A program made the position numbers and the translations under genes. Of a stretch of 22,870 bases of DNA, positions 7,817 through 15,685 are shown one piece after another. Origin of the DNA: an uncultured bacterium. Lineage in GTDB: Bacteria; Bacillota; Clostridia; Lachnospirales; Lachnospiraceae. The stretch spans positions 1-22,870 of the forward strand of contig CAJMON010000055.1 in the NCBI GenBank assembly GCA_905214955.1, written 5' to 3'. Each line of letters opens with the position of its first letter. Position 1 is the stretch's first letter. The notes beneath the pieces are model-generated. The model worked only from the letters and a program-made list of their open reading frames with translations, made no database searches and had not been told where the DNA came from.

Positions 7817-7860
7817 CCTCCTTCTGCACATACTGTAAAAAATGCAGAAGGAGGCTTTTT
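7817..7860 (+). terminator. Terminator hairpin carrying the next gene's ribosome site
   Basis: A perfect 12-bp stem, CCTCCTTCTGCA (7817-7828) with 7843-7854, closes a 14-nt loop and is followed by CTTTTT. It looks like the terminator of the kinase gene. Its 3' arm contains AAGGAGG (7848-7854), six bases before the ATG at 7861, so the Shine-Dalgarno sequence of the transporter gene is buried in the stem. Confidence 0.75.
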
Positions 7861-8289
7861 ATGCTTGGCATTTTGACAGCCCTGCTTTCCGGGGCGCTGA
7901 TGAGCATTCAGGGAATTTTTAACACGGAGGCCACGAAGGCCAGCAGCCTGTGGGTGTCAACCAGCTTTGTCCAGTTTTCCGCGCTGGTGGTATGCCTCAT
8001 TGCATGGGCATTTACCGGCAGGGAAAGTTTCGGGGAGCTCTTTGCCATGCCACACAAATGGGCGCTGTTTGGAGGTGTGATCGGGGCGTTTATTACGGTG
8101 ACGGTGATCAAAAGCATGTCGGCGCTGGGGCCTGCCAGGGCGGCCATGCTGATCGTGGTTTCTCAGATCCTGGTGGCCTATATCATAGAACTCCTGGGAT
8201 GGTTTGGCGTAGAGCATCAGCCTTTTGAGTGGCGGAAAGCAGGAGGAATGGCACTTGCAGTGATTGGAATTGTGATTTTTAAATGGTGA
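7861..8289 (+). CDS. Small DMT-family transporter (YdcZ / DUF606 type)
   Basis: A 142-residue, very hydrophobic inner-membrane protein with about five predicted helices (roughly residues 1-20, 30-51, 66-89, 93-115, 126-142). The layout and stretches such as GALMSIQGIFN and ALGPARAAMLIVVSQ fit the DUF606 / YdcZ branch of the drug/metabolite transporter superfamily. These proteins are half-size and often dimerise or occur in pairs; no paired gene is present here. Substrate unknown. The start is set by the AAGGAGG six bases upstream, which lies in the hairpin at 7817-7860. No clear terminator follows. Confidence 0.85.
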   Translation: MLGILTALLSGALMSIQGIFNTEATKASSLWVSTSFVQFSALVVCLIAWAFTGRESFGELFAMPHKWALFGGVIGAFITVTVIKSMSALGPARAAMLIVVSQILVAYIIELLGWFGVEHQPFEWRKAGGMALAVIGIVIFKW

Positions 8290-8342
8290 GTGGAAGAAAC
8301 ATTCATTTCACAATATTTTCGTAACAAAATGATAAAAAAGAG

Positions 8343-8371
8343 TTGTATTTTCTGTAATATTCGTATAGAAT
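8343..8371 (+). promoter_or_regulatory. Probable promoter of the comEA operon
   Basis: TTGTAT (8343-8348) and TAGAAT (8366-8371) are separated by exactly 17 bp, a good sigma-A type match. Transcription would start near 8378, about 50 bases before the comEA ATG. Confidence 0.65.
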
Positions 8372-8427
8372 ATGAGTATCTGTATAAGGGGGCTTTCTGC
8401 CGAAAGGGGAAAGGATTATACAGAATT

Positions 8428-9063
8428 ATGAACAAATTATATTACAACATCTTATGCTTCGGTTTTCTGGTGCTTCTGCTTACGGGCTGCCAGAAGACAC
8501 CGGAGCTTTCTATGGTAAACAGTGGGTTTGAGACAGCACTCTTAGAGACCGTTCAGACGGAAACTGCTCCCGAAACTGTGGAGATACCGGCAGAGACAGA
8601 GTCAGCGAAGATTTGCGTGTACGTGTGCGGCCAGGTAGAACATCCTGGAGTGTATGAGCTTGCGTCTCCTTCCAGAGTGTATCAGGCCATTTCTGAGGCC
8701 GGAGGTCTGACAGAGAAGGCGGCTCAGGAGGCAGTAAATCAGGCGGCGTCTTTAGAAGACGGCCAGCAGATTTACATTCCCTCTAAAGAAGAAGCCAGCC
8801 AGCAGACGGCCGGAGCAGCGTGGATGGAAATGGGGAATCAGGGAGGCAGCGCGGCAGGTGAACAGACATCTGCTTTGATAAATATTAACCAGGCAGGAGC
8901 CGAGGAACTGATGACCCTTCCGGGAATTGGCGAGAGCCGGGCGGCAGATATCATTGCCTACCGGGAAACAAACGGCCCATTTGCAGGCATAGAGGATATT
9001 AAAAACGTAAGCGGCATCAAAGATGCAGTATTTCAGAAGATAAAGGATAAGATCGTAGTCTAA
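8428..9063 (+). CDS. comEA: ComEA-like DNA-binding lipoprotein (SLBB + helix-hairpin-helix)
   Basis: Probable DNA receptor of the uptake machinery at the outer face of the membrane. The frame is open from 8290, but the ATG at 8428 gives a proper signal peptide and lies about 13 bases after GGGGAAAGGA. The 211-residue product has a lipoprotein signal ending in LLLTGC (C21), a Thr/Glu-rich linker (about 38-58), an SLBB-like domain (about 61-118), a second linker and a C-terminal double helix-hairpin-helix (150-211) with LPGIGESRA at 164-172 that should bind double-stranded DNA. The B. subtilis protein is anchored by a transmembrane helix, so the lipobox is notable. The regulator gene begins 12 bases after its stop. 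Confidence 0.88.
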   Translation: MNKLYYNILCFGFLVLLLTGCQKTPELSMVNSGFETALLETVQTETAPETVEIPAETESAKICVYVCGQVEHPGVYELASPSRVYQAISEAGGLTEKAAQEAVNQAASLEDGQQIYIPSKEEASQQTAGAAWMEMGNQGGSAAGEQTSALININQAGAEELMTLPGIGESRAADIIAYRETNGPFAGIEDIKNVSGIKDAVFQKIKDKIVV

Positions 9064-9075
9064 AGGAGAATCAGC

Positions 9076-9765
9076 ATGGCAAAGAGAGTATTGGTAGTGG
9101 ATGATGAAAAACTGATCGTAAAAGGAATCCGCTTCAGTCTGGAACAGGACGGAATGGAAGTGGACTGCGCATACGATGGAGAAGAAGCACTGAAAATGGT
9201 AAAGGAGCGGGAATATGACATCGTTCTTCTGGATGTCATGCTGCCCAAGCTTACCGGTTTTGAAGTGTGCCAGCAGATCCGCGAATTTTCCAGTGTTCCA
9301 GTGGTCATGCTGACAGCCAAGGGCGATGATATGGATAAAATACTGGGACTGGAGTACGGGGCAGACGATTATATCACAAAGCCGTTTAATATTCTGGAAG
9401 TCAAAGCCAGAATCAAAGCCATCATGCGCCGGACTGCGAAAAAACCTGCAGAGCAGGAAAAGAGTAAAGTCGTACAGGCAGGAGATCTGACACTGGACTG
9501 CGAAGGGCGCCGGGTCAGCATTGCCGGAAAAGAGATCAATCTGACGGCAAAAGAATTCGATGTGCTGGAGCTTCTTGTGTTCAATCCCAACAAAGTGTAC
9601 AGCCGGGAGAATCTGCTGAATATCGTATGGGGGTACGAGTATCCGGGAGATGTGAGAACCGTGGATGTACATATTCGAAGACTTCGCGAAAAGATTGAGG
9701 AAAATCCCAGCGAGCCGAAGTATGTGCACACCAAGTGGGGTGTGGGATACTATTTTCAGCACTAG
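9076..9765 (+). CDS. OmpR/PhoB-family response regulator
   Basis: Cytoplasmic transcription regulator, 229 residues. The receiver domain (1-120) has the acidic pair D9/D10, the phosphorylated aspartate D53 in LLDVMLP, the switch threonine T80 and lysine K102 in TKPF. The winged-helix DNA-binding domain (about 135-228) includes NLTAKEFDVLELL and the recognition region VRTVDVHIRRLREKIE. AAAGGAG precedes the ATG. It lies between comEA (12-bp gap) and the kinase gene (16-bp gap), so it is part of one operon. It most resembles WalR / PhoP / MtrA-type regulators of envelope processes, but the target genes cannot be read from sequence. Confidence 0.95.
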   Translation: MAKRVLVVDDEKLIVKGIRFSLEQDGMEVDCAYDGEEALKMVKEREYDIVLLDVMLPKLTGFEVCQQIREFSSVPVVMLTAKGDDMDKILGLEYGADDYITKPFNILEVKARIKAIMRRTAKKPAEQEKSKVVQAGDLTLDCEGRRVSIAGKEINLTAKEFDVLELLVFNPNKVYSRENLLNIVWGYEYPGDVRTVDVHIRRLREKIEENPSEPKYVHTKWGVGYYFQH

Positions 9766-9781
9766 GGATTAAGGAGCTGCT

Positions 9782-11221
9782 GTGGGGAAAATAAGAAATA
9801 ATAAGGTGATCAGAAAGTACGGAAAGAGCCTGCAGTTCCGCATTTTCATTATTTTTATTCTGGTAGGGCTGATTCCTATCTGGGTGATGAAGTATGGCAT
9901 TTTAAACAGCTATGAATCCCAGGCAGTCCGCCAGAGAGGGGAAATGGTACACAGCCAGTGTGCCGTTATCGCAGAACAGTTAGGAAAAAGCGGGTATTTG
10001 ACAGGAACCGCTTCAGAGGCCGTGGAAGTAGAAATCAAGCAGCTGGCAGATTTGTACAATGGAAGAATTGTGCTGGTCAACCAGGATTTCCGGATTGTCC
10101 GGGATACCTACGGGCTGGATGAACAGAAAATGATCGTTTCAGAGGATGTGCTGAAATGCTTCAAAGGGGAGGACACCTATGAGACGGTTAAACAGGATTC
10201 TTACATAGAAATGACTGCTGCGGTTTATGATCCGGAGGGTGAAAACATCCTTGGAGTGATGATGGTCAGCGTTCCTACTACGGACATTCAGAACAGCCGG
10301 GAAAAAATGGCCGGGAAAGTCATGATTCTTCAGATCATTCTGGCGCTTTTGATTCTGGCAGTGGCGTTCTGGGCATCCAAGATTCTGATAAAGCCTTTCG
10401 GCAAAGTGACCCAGTCCTTAGATGAGCTGACAGGCGGTTTCCTGGAAGATGATATTTCTATTCCAGATTATACGGAAACACAGCTCCTTTCAGAGGCTTA
10501 TAACCGGATGCGGGGCAGAATGAAAGCACTGGATGATTCCAGACAGGAGTTTGTTTCCAATGTGTCCCATGAGCTGAAAACGCCCATCACATCCATGAAA
10601 GTACTGGCAGATTCCCTACTGGCTCAGGAAGATGTTCCGGCAGAGCTGTACAAAGAATTTATGACAGACATTGCAGAAGAAATCGACCGGGAAAATAAGA
10701 TCATCAACGACCTGCTTTCCCTGGTAAAGATGGATAAGAAATCTTCTGATGTGAATATTCAGGAGACCAACATCAATGACCTTCTGGATCTGATCATCAA
10801 GCGTCTGACACCCATTGCATCCAAAGCGGACATTGACCTGGTTCTGGAAAATTTTAAACCGGTGACAGCCCAGGTGGATGAGACAAAGCTGACGCTGGCC
10901 ATCTCCAATCTGGTGGAAAATGCCATCAAATACAATACAGAAAATGGCTGGGTGCATGTGTCAGTGAATGCAGATCACAAGTATTTTTATGTAAAAGTGG
11001 AAGATTCCGGTATTGGCATTCCGGAAGAAGCCCAGGAACATATTTTTGAAAGATTTTACCGGGTGGACAAATCCCATTCCCGTGAGATCGGCGGGACAGG
11101 CCTTGGTCTTGCCATCACCAGAAGTGCGGTTTTAATGCACCGGGGAGCCATCAAGGTATACAGCAAAGAAGGAGAAGGAACGACATTTACTGTCAGGATT
11201 CCGCTCCAGTACGTAGAGTAA
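9782..11221 (+). CDS. Membrane sensor histidine kinase
   Basis: Partner of the preceding regulator, 479 residues. Domains in order: membrane helix 1 (about 19-41), an extracellular sensing domain (about 45-175) probably of PAS/Cache fold, membrane helix 2 (about 179-203), HAMP (to about 250), the dimerisation domain with the phosphorylated H263 in SNVSHELKTPIT, and the ATPase domain with N380 (NLVENAIKYN), DSGIGIP (408-414) and GGTGLGLA (437-444). The start is GTG at 9782, five bases after AAGGAG (9771-9776). No ligand is predictable. Twelve bases separate it from the GerMN lipoprotein gene, an arrangement like mtrB-lpqB of Actinobacteria. Confidence 0.95.
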   Translation: MGKIRNNKVIRKYGKSLQFRIFIIFILVGLIPIWVMKYGILNSYESQAVRQRGEMVHSQCAVIAEQLGKSGYLTGTASEAVEVEIKQLADLYNGRIVLVNQDFRIVRDTYGLDEQKMIVSEDVLKCFKGEDTYETVKQDSYIEMTAAVYDPEGENILGVMMVSVPTTDIQNSREKMAGKVMILQIILALLILAVAFWASKILIKPFGKVTQSLDELTGGFLEDDISIPDYTETQLLSEAYNRMRGRMKALDDSRQEFVSNVSHELKTPITSMKVLADSLLAQEDVPAELYKEFMTDIAEEIDRENKIINDLLSLVKMDKKSSDVNIQETNINDLLDLIIKRLTPIASKADIDLVLENFKPVTAQVDETKLTLAISNLVENAIKYNTENGWVHVSVNADHKYFYVKVEDSGIGIPEEAQEHIFERFYRVDKSHSREIGGTGLGLAITRSAVLMHRGAIKVYSKEGEGTTFTVRIPLQYVE

Positions 11222-11233
11222 CAGGAGAAATGG

Positions 11234-12208
11234 ATGAAAAAATTTCGATATGGGTTCACGGCCGGATTGGCAGCTGTTTTCCTGACTGCCTGTGCGCAGA
11301 CAGCAGGAGAGGGCGGATACCAGATCAGCTATGTGAATACCGCAGGTGTGCGGCTGGTAGAAGAAAGCTGTACGCCAGAGACGTCTGGCGGGACCGAGCT
11401 TGTACAGGAACTGTTGGACCGGATGCGGGTGCCTCAGTACAGCGGAGACTATCATTCTGCCATACCAGATGACGTGGAAGTGCAGAATATCAGTTTTTCA
11501 GACAAAAGTGTTACATTGGATTTTAGCAGTTCCTATCAGGAGATGGACGCTCTGACAGAGATTGTCATGCGGGTGGCTGTAGTAGAGACCATATGCCAGA
11601 TACCGGAAGTGGGAGATGTTTCCTTTACGGTGGATGGACAGCCTCTTACAGACTCCACCGGAGCAGAAGTAGGGAAGATGACGGAGAATTCCTTTATTGA
11701 CACCAGAGGAGAAGGGTTAAATTCCTACCGGTATGCAGCGCTGACCCTGTATTTTGCAGACAGTAAAGGGACACAGGCGGTAAAAGAGGTTCGCAATGTC
11801 CATTATTCTACCAGCACGACGCTGGAAGAAGTGGTAGTGGAAGAAGTGCTTTCCGGACCGGTGGATGAGGACTTGTCCCCCATTGCACAGCCTTCCGTGA
11901 AAATCCTTGGAGTTTCCAGGAAAAATGGTGTGTGTACGGTTAATCTGGATGACACCTTCCAGGAAAAACCGGCAAGCGGGCAGGCATCTGCTGAGACAGC
12001 TGTTTATTCCATTGTCAATGCCTTGAGCGACACCTGCAAGGTAAAGAAAGTCCAGTTTCAGATAAACGGAGATTCCGATGTGAAATTCCGTGATACTCTG
12101 AGCCTGAAAGATCCTTTTGAAAAGAACGAAGAAGCGATTTCACAGACGGAGGAGAGCAAAAGCGGCGGCAGCTCCATTGGCGTGGATCAGGTGATTGTAG
12201 GAGGATGA
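11234..12208 (+). CDS. GerMN-domain lipoprotein
   Basis: Predicted lipoprotein outside the membrane, 324 residues. The signal peptide ends with the lipobox FLTAC (C20). Two GerMN-like domains follow (about 45-155 and 165-290); each has the pattern of a helix with a VxxLL-type run and strands such as VTLDFSSSY and CTVNLDDTF. The C-terminal tail is Ser/Gly/Glu-rich. GerMN domains occur in germination protein GerM and in LpqB, where they are thought to act at the cell wall. AGGAG (11223-11227) lies six bases before the ATG. It follows the kinase gene and precedes comEC with four bases between, so it may modulate the kinase or the uptake machinery (inference). Confidence 0.88.
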   Translation: MKKFRYGFTAGLAAVFLTACAQTAGEGGYQISYVNTAGVRLVEESCTPETSGGTELVQELLDRMRVPQYSGDYHSAIPDDVEVQNISFSDKSVTLDFSSSYQEMDALTEIVMRVAVVETICQIPEVGDVSFTVDGQPLTDSTGAEVGKMTENSFIDTRGEGLNSYRYAALTLYFADSKGTQAVKEVRNVHYSTSTTLEEVVVEEVLSGPVDEDLSPIAQPSVKILGVSRKNGVCTVNLDDTFQEKPASGQASAETAVYSIVNALSDTCKVKKVQFQINGDSDVKFRDTLSLKDPFEKNEEAISQTEESKSGGSSIGVDQVIVGG

Positions 12209-12212
12209 ACAT

Positions 12213-14561
12213 TTGAGAGGAAGACCTCTTATGGCGGCATTTCTTCTGCTGGTCTTCTGGATCTTTCTTGGACGGGCAGCCGGTTGGCAGACACCGGCTG
12301 CCGCCCGTTATGAAGCATGGGACGGGACAGAAAAAACGTTTCTTGGCATCGTCTATGCCAGAGAGACCAAAAATCAGCAGAGGATTTTGTATTTAAAACA
12401 GGTAAGAGAAATCACATCAGAAAACAGCGAATCAGAAAACACATCCGAGAAACAAAAATCAGCAAAAACAAAATTTCATAATCAATCAGAAAATATACCA
12501 GGTCTTGGGGAAACTCTGCCATGCCGTATGACTGTGTGGATATCCAGGGAGAGCGCACAGGGAAAAATTGGGAGTCAGGTTGTGGTGAAGGGCATTTGCA
12601 TGGTTCCAGAGACACCGGGAAATCCAGGACAGTTTGATGAACGTTCTTATTATGATGCCAGAAACATTGGACTTTTCCTGAAAAAAGCAGAAATCAAGAA
12701 TGAAAGTGCTTATTATTCTTTTATAAAAGAAAAATTAGCAAGTTTCAGAGAAAAACAGCTTCAAATCCTTACCAAAAATCTGGAATCTCTGGAAGAAAAA
12801 GGTGATATGGGAGTGCTGGCAGCCATGCTTCTTGGGGAGAAAGGCTATCTGGAAGAGGAGACGAAAACTCTGTATCAAAAAGGAGGTATCTCCCACATTC
12901 TGGCTATTTCAGGGCTTCATATTACCCTCATCGGAATGGCATTGTACAAGGGATGCAGACTGGTCTTTGGAGGATTTGTCTTTCCGGCAGCTTTGGGAGG
13001 AATAGCCATGGTTTATTATGGCTGGTTCACAGGGGGGAGTCCTTCCGCATTTCGGGCAGTACTCATGTTTGTCCTGTGGCTGGTTTCCCAGATCTGCGGA
13101 AGAGAGTACGACCGATGGTCTGCTCTGTCTTTTGCAGGAATGCTGATTCTTTTTGGGCAGCCCATGCAGCTGTTTCAATGCGGATTTCAGCTGACCATGC
13201 TTTCGGCGGCCGGGGTAGAGCTGTATCAGATGGCTGACCGGGAAGCAGCCTTTCAAAGGGAAGAGAAAAAACGGCATTGCCGGATGGTGGAAAAGCTCTG
13301 GAAACGGCTGGGACCTGGGTTGATGATCCAGCTGATCACACTGCCCTGTATCTTGTATTGGTTTTCCGAAGTCTCCCTTTGCGGCCTTTTTCTGAATCTG
13401 CTTGTTCTGCCTCTTCTTCCAGGAGTGGTGCTGTCCGGGGCAGCAGGAGCTTTTGCTGCCGGTATTTCCGTTTCGGGAGGACGTCTGCTTTTGGCACCGG
13501 CCCATTATATTTTAAAATTTTATGAAAGTATTTGCAGAGCAGGGGAAAGTCTGCCGTTTGGATCGGTAATCTGTGGGGCACCTGGTATCTTGGAATGCTT
13601 TTTTCTATATCTGGGACTTGGACTGATGGCCTGGGGAGTTTCAACAAGAAAAGAAAAGGACAGGGAAAAAATTCTGGCAGCCGCAGGGGGCGTTGTTTTT
13701 CTTGGGATTTTTGGAATGTTTTATTCGGGATTTACAAACGGCGGGCATCTGTTTTTCGAAAATGAGGGGATGAAGGCTGTGTTTTTGGATGTGGGACAGG
13801 GAGATGGGATTTTTCTGCGAACTCAGGAGGGAGTGACCTGGCTCATTGACGGAGGGAGCAGCAGTGAGAAAAAGGTTGGAAAGTACCGGCTTCTTCCTTT
13901 TCTGAAAAATCAGGGGATTGGAAGGCTGGATTACGTAATAACCACTCACATGGATGAGGACCACATCAACGGGATTCGAGAACTTTTGGAAGATTCTGGT
14001 GGAGTTTCCATTGGAATGCTGCTTCTGCATCCCTCTGCCCAGAAGGAAGAACAGGGGCAGGAGTTGATCCGGCTGGCAAAGGAACACCAGATTCCCTGCG
14101 GACTTTTTTATCAGGGAATGGAATTTCAAACAAAAAATATGCAGATAATGTGCTTATGGCCGAAAAAAGATGCGGATTATTCTGAGAAAAACCAAAATTC
14201 CCTGGTGCTGCACTTAAGCTATGGGGAAACATCCCTTCTGCTAACCGGAGATCTGGAAAAGGAAGCCGAAGAAGAGCTGGCAGCATCGGGACTTTTGAAA
14301 AAGACAGACCTGTTAAAGGCAGGCCATCACGGATCCAAAGGCGCGTCTGGTGAAAAATTTCTGGAGCAGGTGCATCCAGATACAGCCATTTTATCCTACG
14401 GAAAACAGAACCGCTACGGTCATCCAGCTGCTGAGACGGTGGAACGGCTTACGCAGGCAGGAGCGGCTCTTTACCGGACAGCAGTTAGTGGGGCAGTGAC
14501 CGCGGTTTCTGATGGAAAACAATGGAATTTCCAGACATTTCGAAAACATGCAGAAAATTAG
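12213..14561 (+). CDS. comEC: ComEC/Rec2 DNA internalisation protein
   Basis: Polytopic membrane channel for single-stranded DNA during transformation. The 782-residue protein has an N-terminal helix, an extracellular OB-like region (about 30-165), the Competence membrane domain with LAISGLHI (230-237) and many helices to about 505, and a metallo-beta-lactamase domain (about 520-780) with THMDEDH (578-584) and GHHGSKGA (704-711), expected to degrade the non-transported strand. The start could be TTG at 12213, eight bases after AGGAGG, or ATG at 12231 (residue 7) with AGAGGAAG upstream; the first has the better ribosome site. A polar, A-rich insert at residues 66-95 looks variable. The gene is intact, with comEA in the same operon. 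Confidence 0.95.
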   Translation: MRGRPLMAAFLLLVFWIFLGRAAGWQTPAAARYEAWDGTEKTFLGIVYARETKNQQRILYLKQVREITSENSESENTSEKQKSAKTKFHNQSENIPGLGETLPCRMTVWISRESAQGKIGSQVVVKGICMVPETPGNPGQFDERSYYDARNIGLFLKKAEIKNESAYYSFIKEKLASFREKQLQILTKNLESLEEKGDMGVLAAMLLGEKGYLEEETKTLYQKGGISHILAISGLHITLIGMALYKGCRLVFGGFVFPAALGGIAMVYYGWFTGGSPSAFRAVLMFVLWLVSQICGREYDRWSALSFAGMLILFGQPMQLFQCGFQLTMLSAAGVELYQMADREAAFQREEKKRHCRMVEKLWKRLGPGLMIQLITLPCILYWFSEVSLCGLFLNLLVLPLLPGVVLSGAAGAFAAGISVSGGRLLLAPAHYILKFYESICRAGESLPFGSVICGAPGILECFFLYLGLGLMAWGVSTRKEKDREKILAAAGGVVFLGIFGMFYSGFTNGGHLFFENEGMKAVFLDVGQGDGIFLRTQEGVTWLIDGGSSSEKKVGKYRLLPFLKNQGIGRLDYVITTHMDEDHINGIRELLEDSGGVSIGMLLLHPSAQKEEQGQELIRLAKEHQIPCGLFYQGMEFQTKNMQIMCLWPKKDADYSEKNQNSLVLHLSYGETSLLLTGDLEKEAEEELAASGLLKKTDLLKAGHHGSKGASGEKFLEQVHPDTAILSYGKQNRYGHPAAETVERLTQAGAALYRTAVSGAVTAVSDGKQWNFQTFRKHAEN

Positions 14562-14584
14562 TAAAGATTTTTTTTGTGGTTTCT

Positions 14585-14592
14585 GGTATAAT
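14585..14592 (+). promoter_or_regulatory. Extended -10 promoter of dgt
   Basis: TGGTATAAT is a perfect extended -10 (TATAAT at 14587-14592). There is no recognisable -35. It lies in the 57-bp gap between comEC and dgt and would start RNA about 20 bases before the ATG. Confidence 0.6.
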
Positions 14593-14618
14593 GAAAGAAA
14601 AGCAAAAGGGGGAATTCC

Positions 14619-15626
14619 ATGACCATCCGCGAAATGACAGAACAAAGAGAAGCGGAATATTTCAGTCCATATGCATCTTTCAGCAAAGACACCAAAGGAC
14701 GGGAGCGCATGGAAGAACCCTGCGATATTCGCCCAGCTTATCAAAGAGACCGGGACCGGATTCTCCACTGCAAATCCTTTCGGAGATTGAAGCACAAGAC
14801 TCAGGTATTTATCAAACCACAGGGGGATCACTACCGGGACCGGCTGACGCATACCCTGGAGGTAGCCCAGATCGCAAGAACCATTTCCAGAGCACTGCGG
14901 CTGAATGAGGATTTGACAGAAGCTATTGCCCTTGGCCATGACCTGGGGCATACTCCATTTGGTCATTCCGGAGAGTGGGCGTTGAACGAAGTGTGTCCAA
15001 GTGGATTTGCCCATTATGCCCAGAGTGTCCGTGTGGTGGAAGTTCTGGAGAAAAAAGGGAAAGGCTTAAATCTCACCTGGGAAGTGCGGGACGGCATTAA
15101 AAACCACCGCACCAGTGGACACCCTTCCACCATGGAAGGAAAAGTGGTCCGCCTGTCAGATAAGATTGCTTACATTAACCATGACATTGACGATGCAGAA
15201 CGGGCAGGGATTCTGATGGAAGAAGAGATTCCGGAAGAATACCGGAAAGTTTTGGGATACACCATCCGGGAACGGTTAAATACGGTGATTCATGACATTG
15301 TGAACAACAGCACGGGGCAGGCGGATATCATTTTATCCTACGGTATGGAAAAAACCATCCGGGAACTGAGGATTTTTTTGTTCGAACACGTTTACAAAAA
15401 TCCGCGGGTGAAGACGGAAGAACAGCAGGTAATTAACATGCTCCAGCAGCTTTATGCTTATTACAACCGGCATCTGGAAGCCCTTCCAGGGGAATATCTG
15501 GAACTGATGGAAACGCGGGGAGATGCCCAAGAACAGGTGGTGTGTGATTACATTGCGGGGATGACGGATGAATATGCCATCCGGAAATTCTCCGAGATCT
15601 ACATTCCCAAAGCCTGGATTACTTAA
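14619..15626 (+). CDS. dgt: dGTP triphosphohydrolase-like HD-domain protein
   Basis: Hydrolyses dNTPs to nucleoside and triphosphate; preference for dGTP is assumed from the family. The 335-residue protein has the HD-domain metal ligands H78 (RLTHTLEVAQ), H107/D108 (GHDLGHTPFGH) and D181 (LSDKIAYINHDIDD). This is the short, YpgQ/Dgt-type-2 length common in Firmicutes, not the ~500-residue E. coli form. AAGGGGG lies six bases before the ATG. It sits just upstream of dnaG, its common neighbour in clostridia, which suggests a link between dNTP control and replication. Confidence 0.93.
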   Translation: MTIREMTEQREAEYFSPYASFSKDTKGRERMEEPCDIRPAYQRDRDRILHCKSFRRLKHKTQVFIKPQGDHYRDRLTHTLEVAQIARTISRALRLNEDLTEAIALGHDLGHTPFGHSGEWALNEVCPSGFAHYAQSVRVVEVLEKKGKGLNLTWEVRDGIKNHRTSGHPSTMEGKVVRLSDKIAYINHDIDDAERAGILMEEEIPEEYRKVLGYTIRERLNTVIHDIVNNSTGQADIILSYGMEKTIRELRIFLFEHVYKNPRVKTEEQQVINMLQQLYAYYNRHLEALPGEYLELMETRGDAQEQVVCDYIAGMTDEYAIRKFSEIYIPKAWIT

Positions 15627-15639
15627 AAACAGATTTTTC

Positions 15640-15648
15640 TGGTATATT
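15640..15648 (+). promoter_or_regulatory. Extended -10 promoter of dnaG
   Basis: TGGTATATT (TATATT at 15643-15648) is an extended -10 in the 59-bp gap before dnaG. No -35 is recognisable. The element closely resembles the one before dgt. Confidence 0.45.
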
Positions 15649-15685
15649 CGAAAATAGCACAAAATGAAAAAGGAGTTCCGGCAGC

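Noticed and set aside
8290..8427. Upstream extension of comEA
   Set aside because: It would place the promoter-like sequence inside the gene and hide the lipoprotein signal peptide.
8752..9762. 336-codon minus-strand open frame opposite comEA and the response regulator
   Set aside because: Shadow of two well-supported plus-strand genes; no recognisable domain.
12909..13505. 198-codon minus-strand open frame opposite comEC
   Set aside because: Antisense to the ComEC membrane domain; composition is low in hydrophobic order and rich in Lys/Pro/Ser/Gln, with no domain.
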